Shown here: piece by piece, positions 14,331 to 29,000 of the stretch
Position numbering within the stretch: position 1 is the stretch's first letter
Layout: each line of letters starts with the position of its first letter
Assembly (NCBI RefSeq): GCF_000189635.1
Contig: NW_002476377.1
Coordinates: 494,684-558,683 of the forward strand
Length of the DNA: 64,000 bases
Direction of reading: 5' to 3'
DNA from: Tetrahymena thermophila SB210
Taxonomy: Eukaryota; Ciliophora; Oligohymenophorea; Hymenostomatida; Tetrahymenidae
Made by a program: the position numbers and the translations under genes
The notes under the pieces: generated by a model
What the model was told of the DNA's origin: nothing
Seen by the model: only the letters and a program-made list of their open reading frames with translations
Database searches by the model: none

Positions 14331-17300
14331 TCATTATAATTTTTCTAACTCTTTTTTAATTTATTAGACAGCTAGGATTTATGGTCCAGCGAGTCTAACT
14401 CCTATTTCGTATGCTTTTCCATAGAAAATTATAGCTTATTCTTTAAGGTTTTTATTTTTGAAAAGACAGGCCATATCATAAGTTACTTGTATGACTTATC
14501 TGAAAGCAGATAATTCACATTTTTCAATGAATGGGACAGCTTTCAAGGCTGAATCAATAGCAGATTGTTCATCATTTATTTCAAAGTAGAGCTAAGTCTA
14601 TTTATATATGTATTTAATTTATTCTTAGTAGTTTTAATGATATTCCTGCAATTATAGTGCTAAGCTAACATAATGTAGGGATTGAACTGTATCATTTAAA
14701 GTTTATTTATACAACATAGATATAGCATATGCCATTTTGGAGCCTTCAGGATCCTGCTTTAAAACATCTATTTCCTGTTTTACATGTAAACTTTTTAACA
14801 TGTTATCTAAAGATTCTTGAAGCCTGTTAACTTTAAGCAGACTTATTGAGTAATTATTCAAAATTGAACTGAGCATCATTTTATTTACTTCAGGTGACTC
14901 ATTAGTGTATTTCAAAGCTTATTCAAAATATTGAATAGATTTTTCAAAAGAATCTTTAGAAAGTTCATTAACTCCTTTATTATTGAAAATGTTTGTCATG
15001 TATTTTGTTTCAATTTAATCAGATTTTGTACTGATAATCTAAAATGCCTTTTCAAAGTATTCTTCACTCTCTTATTCTTTTCTATATTTGTAAATAATAT
15101 TAATTTTCAAAATATTAAATAAGATTTAAACAAATTAATTTACCCTAATCTCCACAAGATTTCTGCAATGTAGTGAAGCTATTCGATAGATTAAGGAATC
15201 TATTGCAAATTCTTCAAATAGTCTTAGCACTTTAAGTAGAGCTCTTCTAATCTTGGTAATTGACCATCTTTATATTATATAAATAACTCATCACAAAGAG
15301 CCTATTAATATTCGTTAGACTCCTTTCCATAAATTTATTCTTTAATCTAAACTAAAACAGAAAAAATTTGGCAAGCATCTTTAAGTTAATGTAAGCTTTC
15401 ATAAGTTCTGCCAATTATTTTCATTTTACTGCATTTTTCAAAATCTGATGCATATTCGTATTTAATTGGTGAGAGGACAACATCTAATTATGAAGAACCA
15501 AATATATTTTGATGAAGAATTTCTAAACATTCATTCAAGGTAGCTTCACATTAATTACTGCAGAGCTTTTAAATAATCTTATATGAAATTGATTTATCTT
15601 TTATATCTACTTTCTCTAATACTTATTTTGATTGAGCGCGATCTAGAGTTTTCATTTGAGCAAAAACTATAGCTAAATTTACTAAATCTATCCATACGGG
15701 GTGAGATTATTATTCTCCCTTGATCATAAATTTGTCTGTTTTAGTATCTCTTGGAGAGAAATTTCCTAAATTGTAAACATGTGCTCTGCTTAGTGGCATA
15801 AATTTAAATTTAGAGTCTTGATAGGAGTAAGCAATTTTAGTAGAGTTAATGTTCTAATGAACAATCTAATTTTAAATTAGCTGTTAATAATTTACTAGTA
15901 TCTAATAATAAGAGATAAGTAAATCAGCCTCACTAAATTATTTATTATTCAAATTCCTAAATGCAATTATTTCATCTAAAGTATCAAACTTTTCAAATTC
16001 AACTACCAAAGTATCACATTAATAAAATTCTTCATCGTGATAGATACCAATATATTTAATATCAATGCAGCTGCTTTCTTTAGAGTCTCCTTTAAATATT
16101 TGCTAATTTAAGAATTTAGTAATCATAAATTCTTTAAACTCTTCAATGTTGTATTTTTCTAATTATTTGGTTAATATACAACAATCAGAGCATTCGAAGA
16201 ACTATGTTATGTTGTATTTGTTCTTTTCTTATTAGAATTATTTATTTGTGAGTAAATTAACAGGTAATTTATGTACATTCATAAGTCTCTCTATTAAATA
16301 TATTCTTTCCTTTTTGGCTTCAAATTTCTTTATGAACTTAAGCTTTAAAGTGTCTTTATTTAACGAATGCTTATTTCCGTAAGTTATATCGCATTTGAAT
16401 TCTCCAGTATACCTATTTACATTCAGTTACAGCTCAAAATCTTGAATTTCTTCCTTTGTGGAATCTTTATTTAATTCTTTTATTATTTCTAATAAAGGCT
16501 TATTCATCTATTATTCTTTTTCTTTCTTTTTTAATTCTTGTTCTTTAAGTAGTCTTTACTCTTCAGCAGCAGCTGCTTCAGCTGCTTCCTTCTAGCGTTA
16601 GGCATTTTCCTTTTCTTAAGTTTTCTTTATTTCTTATGATTTTTTCAACTCTTAAGATTTTTTAATCTCTTGTGATTTTTTCAACTCTTAAGATTTATTT
16701 AAGTCTTACGATTTTTTAATCTCTTGTGATTTGTTCAACTCTTTTGAATTACTAAGTTATTATTGAGCTTCTTCTAATTGCTCTTAAGATTTTTCTACAG
16801 CTTAAGATTCCTAAGTTTGCTCTTTTTAGTCCTAGCAGATTTGAGATTGGTTTTGAGATTTTGGGGGAGATTAAGATTACTGCCTAGAAGCTGCTTTGGA
16901 TTATTACGGAGATTATCTAGAAATGTGCTATGATTATCTCTAGGGACTTTTAGATTTCTCTTTATTATCACTATTTCTAGATTTGTTTAAAGATTACTCA
17001 TGGACTTGGCTTTATTCATTAGGAGTAGGTGTATTTTCATCTTAGTTTTATATTTCTTCGTTCTGATTTTTCATTTATTCTTATTAATCTTATTAAATTT
17101 AGGATAAATTCTAAGATTAATGTATTGAGGGAGAATTTTGAATTGTATTTTAAGATTTTCTCTATGGTGTTAGTGATTTTTGTGACTAAGCTTTAGATGA
17201 TTTGAGCATTTTTTAAGATGATTTATTGTTTTCTTTTACATTCTAAGAATCCTCTTCGTTATGTGCTTTGTTTTATTAATCTCCTTTTTCGTTACTCTTT

Positions 17301-20206
17301 TAAATAAAAGAAGATTACGAAGAATTGAGTTAAGATTTCTTAGGAGAGATGTTTTATTGAGAAGACTTATTTTAATTGTTTTTTGACTTTTCAGAAAGAT
17401 TTGACTTTGAAAGAGATTGTTTTTATGAGTTTGGTGGTGACTTTTTGATGGAACTATTTTAATTAATATTGTTGCTTTGTTGTGGCTATTTAGTTTTTGG
17501 AGTAGTTTGCTATGAAACATATATAGATTAAACTTAACTTTGTAAAGGTGTAAAGTTCTTTAATTATTTTTCAATTTCATTTTAGCTATGATGCTTTTCT
17601 ATCTATCCCTCCTACCCTTCTTACTGTATATATTCTTATATTTAACTATATTATTGCTATTCTTCTTCCTGCTCTTTTTACTAATTGTATTACTCCTCTT
17701 CTATTTCCTACTCATAATTCTAATCTTCTTAATTTTCATTCTAATTTGGTGTTAAGTTATCTTAAGGTAATTATTGCTGTTCTTGGATATTTGCTTTGTA
17801 TTGTTCAATTATTTATTAGTCAACGGGTTGCCCTAATTAAGGTGTCTCTGCAATTTACTAAATTTCTATTTGAGAGCTATTGTTAGGAGACTAAACATGG
17901 CTTTACTTATGAGATTGCTAATTGCTTAATTAAAAGCTTGCTCTTAAGTATTCCTACTGCTACCTTTAAAGTATTTCTTGGCTTTTATTATTAGGAGTTT
18001 AAAAGTTAGAAGTTTTTTTAGTTTGCTCAATTACAACTTAAGATTAGTTGAGAGATTAAAATGATGGATTTGATTAGTTTTCGATGATTCTCATTTACTG
18101 ATTTTAAATCGAATTCTAATTTACAGCTTCAGTTCTAGACATAGACTGCTCTTAGACAGGAGACAACTATGCACCTTTGTATGTATTTTATGAACTATGG
18201 CATTTTGAATTTTAGTTTAAACTATTCTTAATCGTGCTGTTATTCTATTCGGACATTTGCTATTCGAAGTCATCTTTGTATTTCAAGTCTTCAATAGTCT
18301 CTGGAAGCTGTCTCTCAAGTCCAGGAACTTAGTAAGAAAAAGTTTTAGAATTAGTATTGAATTCGCTTGCAATGATAGCTTCATCTTATCTCAATGCAGA
18401 TGAAGATCTAGATTTTTAGTTTCCAAAAGGATTAGGACTTGTTTGATTCTCCATGGTAGGAGAATTTCTTGTGACATAAAGAGATGGTAAAATCATTTTT
18501 TCAGTATATTTCTTTTTAACTTTGCCATCTTGAATCATAGTCTTAGAAAATTAATCAACCTTACTAGAACTAATAGCTTATACTTTTCTTTACATATAGT
18601 CCCCCTTTGGTGTCTTTTTATTATTCATACTTAATACAATATTGCTCAGATTAACTTAAACAAGTGATAATAATTCCTTGCACTCTTTGTATTATTTCAT
18701 TAACTCATTACCATTTTATTGTATATTATTTGGTGCTTAATTTCTGTGCAAAGAATTTGAATAATATCTATTATTAGGGCTTTTTAAATCTATTTTTTAC
18801 TAGAACTATTAATTATTATTATTATTATTACTATTATTTTACACCTATGAAGAATATTATTTTTTTTGAGGAGGTTGTGAAGAACTCTAGTTGCTCTAAA
18901 TAATACTGCTATTGTTGTGGTTATTGATACCTCTCTCAGGAGTATGATTTGATGATAAATTATTGTTGCTACCCATTTAGGCCCTGGTTTAATAAAAACT
19001 TCTTTCTTACCTATTAGAGTTTGCTTAGTTATCTTTTAAATAAAAGCTTTCTCTAGCCTTCTCTTTGACAGGACTTTTAAAATTGGTTTAAGTTTACATT
19101 TATTATGACTGCGAAAACTATTAGAACTGCTTATTTTAATTTATCTAAGGAAGAGGTCTCTAGTTAATGCGATCAAGTTAGTTAAGTGTTTGATAATATT
19201 CTGATGCAGTTAAAGAGTTGTCAATGTTGTTGTAAAAAACTCTGCTTTCTTGTTACGTATTCATCTAAATTAATTGCTATGGGTAAACCATTCCGTTGTA
19301 GTTAGGCTAAGAGTGCTATCTATTATTCTTCAAAAACTTAGGTTTTTCGAGGTAGGGCAAAAGACGATTCCATAACAAACGATAGTTTTCTTACCTAATA
19401 TAAATTTCTTTATCTTATTTTTCCATGTCTCCCTCTGTTTTGACTCCATATCCAACAGGTGACTAACATTTTGGACTATTCTAGCTTCTAAAATTTTATT
19501 AACCAATATTACCATTTGAGTGATTTGGTGCTGTCTAAGTGGAGTAGTTGATGCTACTATTAACTACATCACTTTTTACTTTTTCCTTCATTTAAGGGAG
19601 AAGAGTAGCAGCTTGCTTATATACTTTTCTTTATGGAATTTAACTATCTTAGAACGGACGAGGTTAATTTTATTCAATAAGATTTGCGTTGCTGTTGCTT
19701 TCTGTAAAGCCCAAATTTTCATTTAAATCTTATTTAAGAAGCTTCTGAAGATACATACGTTACTCATGATTTAAGTACTAATTATCATTTGCATAAACCT
19801 CTATAGATTGCTTGAGACTTTATTCATATTGCTGACCAAATTACAAACTTGTTTTATTAGGAGAATTACTTTAAAAGCGCTTTTACTTTGAATGGCTATC
19901 AGCTTCATGCATATTAATTCTATAAAATATTCCTCTACTATTTTTTTGATCAGAATAGGCAACCCATTTTGAATCTTAATTTTGTTTTCTACTTGTCTGC
20001 ATCAAATTTTGCTTCAAAGGATTTAACTAGTAAGGTTGCTATTAATATTATTGAGTATTTGGATTAAAAAATTGTTTTATTTTTTTATCTAAATTATGGT
20101 TTTCAACTAGCTAGACTTCTTCTATTCTATCTGGTGTAGATTAGCGATTATTATGATATTCTGAGTCCTAAATATGTTTTGAACTATTATCAAATGAATT
20201 TATCAT
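14331..20206 (-). CDS. Giant Gln/Ser/Asn-rich protein with degenerate kinase-like domain and TPR-like C-terminus
   Basis: The frame is open for about 5.9 kb with one 62-base intron (15082-15143), giving about 1937 residues. Residues 1 to about 1230 are low-complexity and rich in Gln, Ser and Asn, with an Asn tract near 18810-18835 and a run of KSQE-type heptads near 16600-16745. From about 1234 the sequence becomes globular and follows a protein kinase C-lobe: an EFEKFDTLDEII stretch, an alpha-E-like helix, then IVHQNINSTKI where kinases have HRDLKPEN. The catalytic Asp is therefore absent, no DFG is present, and DLVNLAIVFAQM fits helix F. I infer a pseudokinase. From about residue 1610 to the end come paired helices of TPR type (EESEEYFEKAFQII, SIQYFEQALKYT, ESLDNMLKSL). 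It is probably a scaffold protein. The ATG at 20206 is the first in frame; an earlier start is possible. Confidence 0.8.
16600..16745 (-). repeat. In-frame heptad repeat encoding KSQE(I/L)KK units
   Basis: Inside the giant gene about seven successive units of 21 bases encode Lys-Ser-Gln-Glu/Asp plus a variable Ile/Leu and two polar residues. The unit equals one coiled-coil heptad, and a charged coiled coil (QRQKEAAEAAAAEEQRLLK) follows directly. DNA-level similarity between units is high, so this is a minisatellite-like expansion in coding sequence. Confidence 0.75.
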
Positions 20207-23200
20207 TACTACTTTATTATTTTAATAATTTATTGAAAGTAATAATTGTGAATGAGCAAATCAATCTATAAATAAATGAATGAATTAATTAATAATGAAT
20301 AATTAATAACTTTTTGATTAAATATTATTAATAGTGTTAACCAATAAATAAATATAAGTCAATAATAAATATAAATAATTATTTATAAAATACTGTGTGT
20401 ATCACTTAAATCAAATAAAAAATTTAATTTGGTTAACTTTATACTAAAATTTATATGATATATTGGTAAACTTGTGGTATATCTAAATGATTATTCGGTT
20501 ACTAATACAAATAACACATGACTATACCTTGTAATCAAGTAGCATCAGTATTAATAACTCCACAAAAATTTAGTAGCTTATACTAATCTTACTAACTAAG
20601 TAGTCTTAATCATTTAAAATCGCATAAAATTATTCATTTTGTACTAGTCCTCTGTATTAAATAAATACTTTTTATTAATTTGGCAAGCAAAATTTTATTT
20701 TCGATTTTATTTTTGCACTTAATTTGTTTCCATTTAAGTTTATACTTAAAATAATTGGCTTACCTAACCTTACGCTTTTATTAAAAATATTCAAATTTAT
20801 TACCATCCATTTTAAAATTTATTTTTTCTTAGATTAGATATTTTAAAAGTTAAATTTGAATTTTTTGCTGTTTTGCAGTGATTGATTTTAAAACTCATAC
20901 TCTTAATAAAAAAGCAAAGTAATAGTTAAGTGTTTTTATAAACCATTGAATTAAGGGCAAATGCTATTTTCAATATCTAATTTATATGGATATTTTGATT
21001 TACTAGTTTTAAGAGGACTTAAATACTTAGCTTTAATTATTAGCAATACCACATATTTAAAAATTATATTACATACAAATTACACTTACTAATAATAAAT
21101 TAACAAATGTAATCTTTTAAAACAAATCTTGGCAAATCAAAGAATTAAAAGCCATTTTAATTAAAAAATTTATTTTTTATTGATAAAAATAAGATTCTTT
21201 AAAAATTGAGTTGGATTTTTTATTTTAATCTATGTATTTCGATCAATTTCATAATTTGTTTTATGTTTATTAAAAAAAATAAATCATCAAGATATTTAAA
21301 AGTTTTCAAAATATTTTTGATGATAATAAATAATTAACAATAATAATAATGATAATAAATTCTAAAAAATTATTAACATAATCTACTCTTTTTGTGTTTG
21401 TAATTTTTTTATGTGTTTTTATAATATTTGTTTTATAAAATTATTAGATGAAATAAAATAAATATAAATTCAATCAAAAAGTAAGTTTTAAAATTATTAT
21501 TTTAAAATAAAATCAATAATTGTTTAAAATTATTTTTATAATTAAACTAATAATTATTTAAAATAATCTAAATAAAAAAAGAATGAATCTTACACTTTTA
21601 TCAATTTAACAAATTAACCAAATAAACATTCTTTGAGGGATGAACAAATCAAAATTTTTATATATAAATCTGTTGATAACTTATAAGACAAGCAGCAAAA
21701 ATTAATTTAATCAAAAGAAGAGTTGATCTCATGATATTGTTTTAGTGTTTATAATTATAAATATATTTTTTTAATATAGCTGTTTCTGATTTTGTGATTT
21801 TGTGTTAATATTTAGATAAAATGATTATATTGCAGTTTAAATGCCTTTTTTATTTTTTTTAAATCAGAATTTATCTGGCTTATATACCTAAGTTATATAA
21901 TCAAGCAAAAGTATTTTTAATTCATAACAAATAAATAAAATTTTCCAATTAGCCTACTAAAATTAAAAGGCTGGTTTAGGCTCATTTTTCATTCAATTTT
22001 ATATGAACTGTAAAATCATCTTTTTTCGTTAAGAACTTTCAAATGAATCTTAATATGTTCTTCCTGTATCTATTATTAAATTTTAATCTTACGTATCTAA
22101 ATTAAATTAATCTAAACTATTATTAGCTTATGTTATATTTCCTTTAATAACATATTATATTCCTTGAATATTTTAAAAAAATTTATTTACCTGAAAAATT
22201 TTTGTTTATTTTAATAAACTTGACTTACTCTTATCATAAATAATATCAAGATATCAATTGATTTAGAGTATAAAAATTAAGATGATAATAAAAAATCATT
22301 TGAGCATCTTACTTTTCTCAAATTGGGTAATTTAATAATTATTGTTTCATAATAAATTATATTTATATAATAACTCTTTCTTAAAAATATAAAGCCGTTA
22401 TGATAATCAATATTAACAAAATTTAATGCCCAAAAATGAGATATTTGTAAATTATATAATAATGGTGTAATTTTTTATGTATATACTAATTATAAGGTTC
22501 ATTCAAAAAATAAAATTAAAATGAGTTACAAAATAAATTTTTTTAATTTGAAGCATAATAGGAAACATGTAATTAACAAAAAAATGTTTTATGAAAATTT
22601 TATTTAACTTCTTTTTAAAAAAATTAACTTTATTTTATTAATAAATTGAATATGAAATATATTTCTACTTTTTTTTGTAAATAAATGAAATAAGAAACTA
22701 AGTTTATTTGATTTTATTTATTTTATATACTGTATTTTTAATTTTAAGTTAAATTTTGACTATTTAATATAATTTTTTATAATTCATTTTAAAAATCAAT
22801 TGGCTCAGTAAAAATCAAATTAAAAATAGATAGACAAATCTCTGATATTCTGATATGTTGATTTTACTGTATTTTAATATTTAATATTTATTTTTTTTGA
22901 ATGAATTTTTATAATTTATCTATCCTTCCTTTCATTTTTGAATGTAATTTTTTATCAATTTATTTTATTTTAAATCATTAAATAAAATTTTTATTACCAC
23001 AAGATGTTAGATTTATTAATTAAAAAAGCTTAAAATATTTTTTTAATCAAGTATTTGATTTGGGAAAACGTTTTCAATATATTTTATCAAAAAATAAAAA
23101 TAATTATCGTAATGTTAAAGTAACATTATTTGATAGAAAAGTGAATAAAATATTGTTAATTAAATTTGAGATAACTTTAAACAAAATTTATAATTTTAGC

Positions 23201-25277
23201 CAGTACTGCTCATTATTTTATTGGAGAAATTAACAAATTCTAAATAATTTTTTTAAAATGTAAATTATTTTAAGTAATTTTTAAATCAGTTTAAAAATAA
23301 AAACGAGTTTTACTTTATTAAAATAAAATATTACATAAATACATAAAAATAAATATATTTGAATTAATTAAATTCATTATGATATATATAATAAGTTATT
23401 TTAATTAAAATTATGAATTTATTAAGATCGTATTTTCTTTCACAGCTAATTAAATGCTTTTATTTTAAAAAATTATTATTTAAAGATCTTTTTAGCTTTT
23501 TAGTAAGATAAAATAAAATATTATATTAGTTTAAGCTTTATTTTAATTTGATAATATAGTTTTTTTGTATTTTAATTTTTATTTATTTTTAAGTTAAATA
23601 AAGATTCATTTGATTGTTATTTTGTAATAAAAAATTAATAATTATATAATTATAATCTAACTTACTGATGCAATTCATATAGTTGAAGTATACATAAATA
23701 TAAAACTATAAGGAAAATGTAATGAAATAACTTTTATTTCGAACTTTATAAATATAAATTGAAATACACGATTTGAAGTAACTACAGTTAAATCCCTAAG
23801 ATTTATACTTACTTAATTTTAAATACTATAGGAATTGTTGATATATATTATTAAGTTTTTTTAATTTTGAGGCATTTGTACTGTTGTAGAATTATTATTA
23901 AAAGAAACTATTCCTTTTATCATAAAATGAATCAGCCTATTATAATATAAATAATTTAACAATTCGAAAATAAATATATTTGGTATATTTAGTGGTGAAA
24001 CATGATAAATATTCATAGTTTATGAGGAATATGATATAAATACTTATTTTTTTTAAAGTTATTTTAAAGAAAAATACAGACTTATATTGTTTACTTTACT
24101 GATCAAAAAAGGGAGTAAACCTCATTCAAAATTAAAAAAAATTTGATTTAGGTAGGTCATTACTATAATTAGTGGTAGCAAAAAATTAATTTTATTAAAT
24201 GCGTTAATAAAAAGTAATCTTAGAAATAATTAATAACACCTTTCATTATTTAACTTACTTAAAAAAAAAGTAACTATTTATTAAATTTTACATAATAGTG
24301 ATTTTATGAATACTTTAAGTGAGTAAAAATATTTTTAACTTTTATTAGCATAATTTTAATTAACATTTTTAGGTTTTAAAAATATAAATATGAATTATTT
24401 TAACACCTATTTATTTTATTAACTACATGTTTACAATTACAGTTAGAATTTGATTTAAATATTTTATTAAAATTCAGAAATTTCCTTAAATGTTTTTTCA
24501 GTAATAAATTATAAACCATAATTATAAAATTTATTAAAATTTTGAAGTTACATGTGTCAGAATGCTATTTAATTTTTAGCAGAACACAATTAATTAACTT
24601 TTTGACCCACTGAGGTTTCTAAATGTTATTTAATCGATTAGAAAAACTATAAATAAGTTTTTATTTATTTTACATAATAACACAATTTAATCAGTAATAA
24701 TTTTAAAAAATTCAACCAGCTTTTTACAATTTACATTTTTTAATTTATTGTTTGCAGAATTTTTAATCTCTACAATTATGATGATGGCTGAGGATATTTG
24801 CTATTCTAATTCGCTGAAAATACAAATTAAATTATACTTGAATTTTATATTTTAGATGGAATGTGTAAGTAAAAAATAAAAATATCTTGATCTGAATAAT
24901 TAAACTATTAAGTTTTTTATTTTTGATGTAGAAAAATTTTTGTGTAAAATTTCTATCATTTAAATATATTTCTCCTTTTACTACATATAAAATGAAACTA
25001 TATATTAGAAAATCTACTATATAACAAAAATAGTCTCTTTTTATACAAACCTTAAGGTAAAAAAATAAAATCTAGGAATGTTTGAATAACAAATTTGATG
25101 AAAAGTTGAGAGAGATTTTAATATTAAAGTAAAAGAAAATTTCTTCATAAATTCATCATTTAAGTAATACATTAATTGTTATGTTGACTTTCTATAAATG
25201 CCTAAATTATTTAATTAATTTTTATAATTAAATTAAAATAGTTAAAATCAACATAAACAGAAGAAGAAAAATTATTT
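20207..25277. other. Gene-poor AT-rich stretch, 5.1 kb
   Basis: I see no convincing gene on either strand. Open frames are short and have intergenic base use. The segment at about 20460-20660 is slightly richer in G/C and lies just upstream of the giant gene's start, so it may be its promoter or 5' untranslated region. Nothing here resembles a tRNA or a transposon gene. Confidence 0.5.
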
Positions 25278-26051
25278 ATGAGCTCCTCTTTCCAAAACTC
25301 TTAACAAGTTAGTCAAATCCAGCAATTCAATCTTGAAAAAGATATATAGGATGGTTTTTCTATTGCTCTCTTTCTTCAAATTGCTCAATAAGTAGCTGCT
25401 GAGAATATTTCTGAAAATAAATCCCAATCCTATTCTACATAATCGGCGAGACAAGAACAATCATTATCTAAACCTCAATTAGAATCAATGAGTTAAATTA
25501 AAAATAATGACATGTTTTAGTCATCCTATGAAACAGATAATAGCTCAGACATCGTAGTCGAGATAGAAGAGTACCAAGAAGATACAGAAAGAGAAAATGA
25601 TGAAAAATGCTATGAAAGTGATGATAACGACGATTAAGAAGATAGCAAATATTACTTTGCTATAAAAAAATCAAATATAATGAAGAATATACTTAAATCA
25701 TTCTAAAGGTATATTGAGAGTGAAAAAAATTAAGAAAGATAAAAGGAGTTTTGCAGATTGGCAAACAAATCTTACAGTTATTCTTAATTGAAAAAGCTGA
25801 TTAACAGAAATTTAAAAGCTTATGGTAAAAGATGGAACATGAAGGCTAAACACATGATTGAAAAGGCATCTTTTAATATGCTCCTTAAATACTTCCTTGA
25901 AAACATTAATTAAATATGGCTAGAAAAGAGCAAAGTTTAAAACAAGGACGAGCACTTAAAAGTAGTATAATTTATGTTGGATGCAATCGAAAATCCTTCT
26001 TCATCTTAAAAATTACACTTTTACTAGAAGAAAAAAACCATCCTAAAATGA
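25278..26051 (+). CDS. Small protein of unknown function, Ser/Gln N-terminus and basic helical C-terminus
   Basis: This single-exon gene encodes 257 residues. The ATG at 25278 is followed by a Ser/Gln-rich leader, an acidic segment around residues 85-120 (VVEIEEYQEDTE, ESDDNDDQED), and a basic helical C-terminal domain (FQRYIESEKN; LKAYGKRWNMKAKHMIEKA; MLLKYFLENINQIWLEKSK). The codon use and amino-acid mix are clearly coding compared with the surrounding desert. No family is recognised. The gene is isolated, with more than 5 kb of apparently empty DNA on each side. The alternating acidic and basic halves could suit a nucleic-acid or chromatin partner, but that is a guess. Confidence 0.75.
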
Positions 26052-29000
26052 GAAAATTAAAGTATTCATGTAGAATACAAAATAGTTTGTTTATTTAATA
26101 TAAAATTTCTGTTTTACCGATAAAAATAAATAGCTCTATATCAATACACAATACCCATCTATATAAATAAAAACACCTTGGCGTAAAATTAAGAAAGAAT
26201 AATGTATTTAAATTTATAAACAAATATTCTTTTTTAATGTTTACTCTATAATAACTCTAATCAATAATATATATATAACATTCTAATTCAAATGTATTTG
26301 CTTACATATTACACATTTATACAACTATTTTAATTATTAATTTACGAAATGCAATTTTACTTTAATACAAAGTTATAAATCCTTACTTTTTATAGAGTAG
26401 AAAATTTGAAATGCATTCAAGATTAAAGTAATTTATTTTGATAATATATATATGTATTTATTTATTTATTTTCTATCATCTGAAATTCATACTTAATTAC
26501 TTTCTATCGATAGCAATGAGTTTTTAAAAAAACAAATTAAAAATTTCCAAAATTACAGTATTTAGTTTCAATTTAGTATTCCTATTAATCCTTAATACTT
26601 TTGATTAATTTATTAATTCAAAGGTAAATAAGTGAACGGAAAAATCTAAGAATTTCAGGTCGGGTAAGGAAAATAAATTATGTAATTAAATTCTCTTAAT
26701 GTAAGAATTTAAAAAACAAAAAATTACAAATAATCTGAATCTGATTACTTTAAATTGACTTATCAAATAGAACACGTCACCTAGAGAACTGCAACAATCA
26801 TCCACAAAATTACAAATTATTTAAGTATCTTTTTCAAAAGAAGTTTCTGAAGTAAAGAGGGTTTTTTTTTTGACTATAATTAGATTTTTCTAATTATATT
26901 CAATAAAAGTAATATTACAATTGTTGCAGTAAATAAGATTTTAGTTGATTTCAAGCTTATAAAAATGAAAATTAAACTTTAAAAAAATTTGTTGAATAAT
27001 AATAACGAATTTTTATAAAGAAGTTTAAGTAAAAAATATTTTAAACCCTAATCAAGCCTAACAGAATGCTACATTTTTTATATAAAATTTTTCCAAAATA
27101 ACAAAAAGAATGTTAAGATAACACAAATTCATGCCTTAAACAAAAAATTATTGATTTTATATATCATTTAACCAAGAGTTGTAGTCCAAAATATTTTTTA
27201 GTTTATATATTTTAGTAAAACAGTTGTTTTTTTTGCTCAATTTTTGCATCAAGTTGATAAACAGGGCATTTTTTTGGTTAAAAATATTTCATAGTTAAAA
27301 ATTTTTTAGTATTATTTGGTAAATTTCAAAAGGTTCTATTAAACGTAATATTTACATTTTAAAATATAAAATAACATCTTGGTATATGTTTTTAAGTCAA
27401 TAATTTACTCAATTAAAAAATATTTTATAGCTTTTGAATATATTTTTTAATTATATTATTTAACAAAATTTGCCAATTTTTAAAAATAGCTAAATATATT
27501 AACAATATTAGCGCGTAAATAAATTTTAAAGCAATTTTATTAAAGATTAATACAAGCAATAAAGTATTTTTTGAACAAACAATTATTTTAATGCTTGATT
27601 TTAGAAAGAAAAAATGAAATAATTCATTTAGATTTGTAAAAAATTTGACAAACAAAAAAGTAAAATAAAAATTACATGAAAGCCTAATTTAGAATGAATA
27701 TTTGTCTATTTTAACAATTATAATTGATATTATAACAAATTTATAATATATTCACATGGATAAAAGGAAAATAAAAAATAATTTAGCTGCTATAGTAAAT
27801 ATATCTTTCAATAATATATTTTAATTAAATAAATATTTGGAAAATTTTCATTCAAGTCAGTATTTTTCTTAAATTTTTATCTTGAAGATTTGTTTTTTAT
27901 AAATATTCAAAGAAAAAAAAATGAGTAAACAAATGATTCATTACTTATTAAATAATTTTTTTTTAGAGCTTTTCTTAAAATGGAAAACAATCTATCACAA
28001 ATATAATTTGTCTTTAATAAATTCTGATGATAGTTTAATTACATAGCAAATTCACGATTAAAATTTCTCTTTACAAAATTTAATTGGTTTTAATAAAAGG
28101 ATCAATTTTTTAGAAATTTATTAAAATTTACTAATTTTTATGAAGATAAATTACAATTTTTTAATGTAAACTGTAATTTTATTGTTAATTTATAATAGAT
28201 ATTGCTATTTATTTAACTCCTTTTTATGTTAAAAAAATGTAAAGATATTATAATATCTGGCATATAATTATATAAATGATTATTCTAATTTATAAATTTT
28301 ACACTTTTTATTCTATTATTAACTAATTTTACTTTTTTCAACGATTTTTGATTATTTTCTAAATTTAAAATACTTGTTTGAAAATACATCAAATGCTAAT
28401 TATTTAAAATAATATCATATTATTATTAAATTAAAATTTAATTTAGAATTTAATAAATCATTTTATTTTTACCTTACTTGCTACAATTTTAAAAATAATT
28501 CAAAAACTTTTGTAATTTCTTTTGTAGTAATAAAATAGAAAACTAAATTTGTATTTTTCATTAAGCTAAAATCTGGTTGATTAATTATTTAAATTCATAT
28601 GATATTCAAGCATTTAAGATCTAATTAAAACCAATTCATATCTAGTTCTTCTTGAATGTTTTACTAAAAATACTACTTTTTTAAAGACTTCAGCTTAAAA
28701 TGTTTTTTAAATATTTGAAATCTTCAGCATTTAAGATTGTTTTTTAACTCTCAAATTTAATGTATATTGTTACTTAAAAATTTATGGTCAAATTAAATTT
28801 GGTTAAAACCGCTTATTAAGATGTAATTAATATTAAGGTTTAGTGCTATAAAAAGGAGATTACAAATCCAAAGATACTTATCTTTTAAATTAGCTAATTT
28901 CTTAGATTGCACTGTAATTATTGTTAGAATTTATCAAATAGTATTTATTTAAATAGGAATACACTAAAATATCTTATGAACTATTTAATATCCATATTTA

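Noticed and set aside
17236..17520. 94-residue minus-strand frame
   Set aside because: It is in the wrong frame within the giant gene; the true frame continues unbroken with Ser/Gln codons on both sides.
19490..19514. Apparent 25-base GT...AG intron in the giant gene
   Set aside because: Removing it would create TGA in frame, while reading through gives clean coding sequence.
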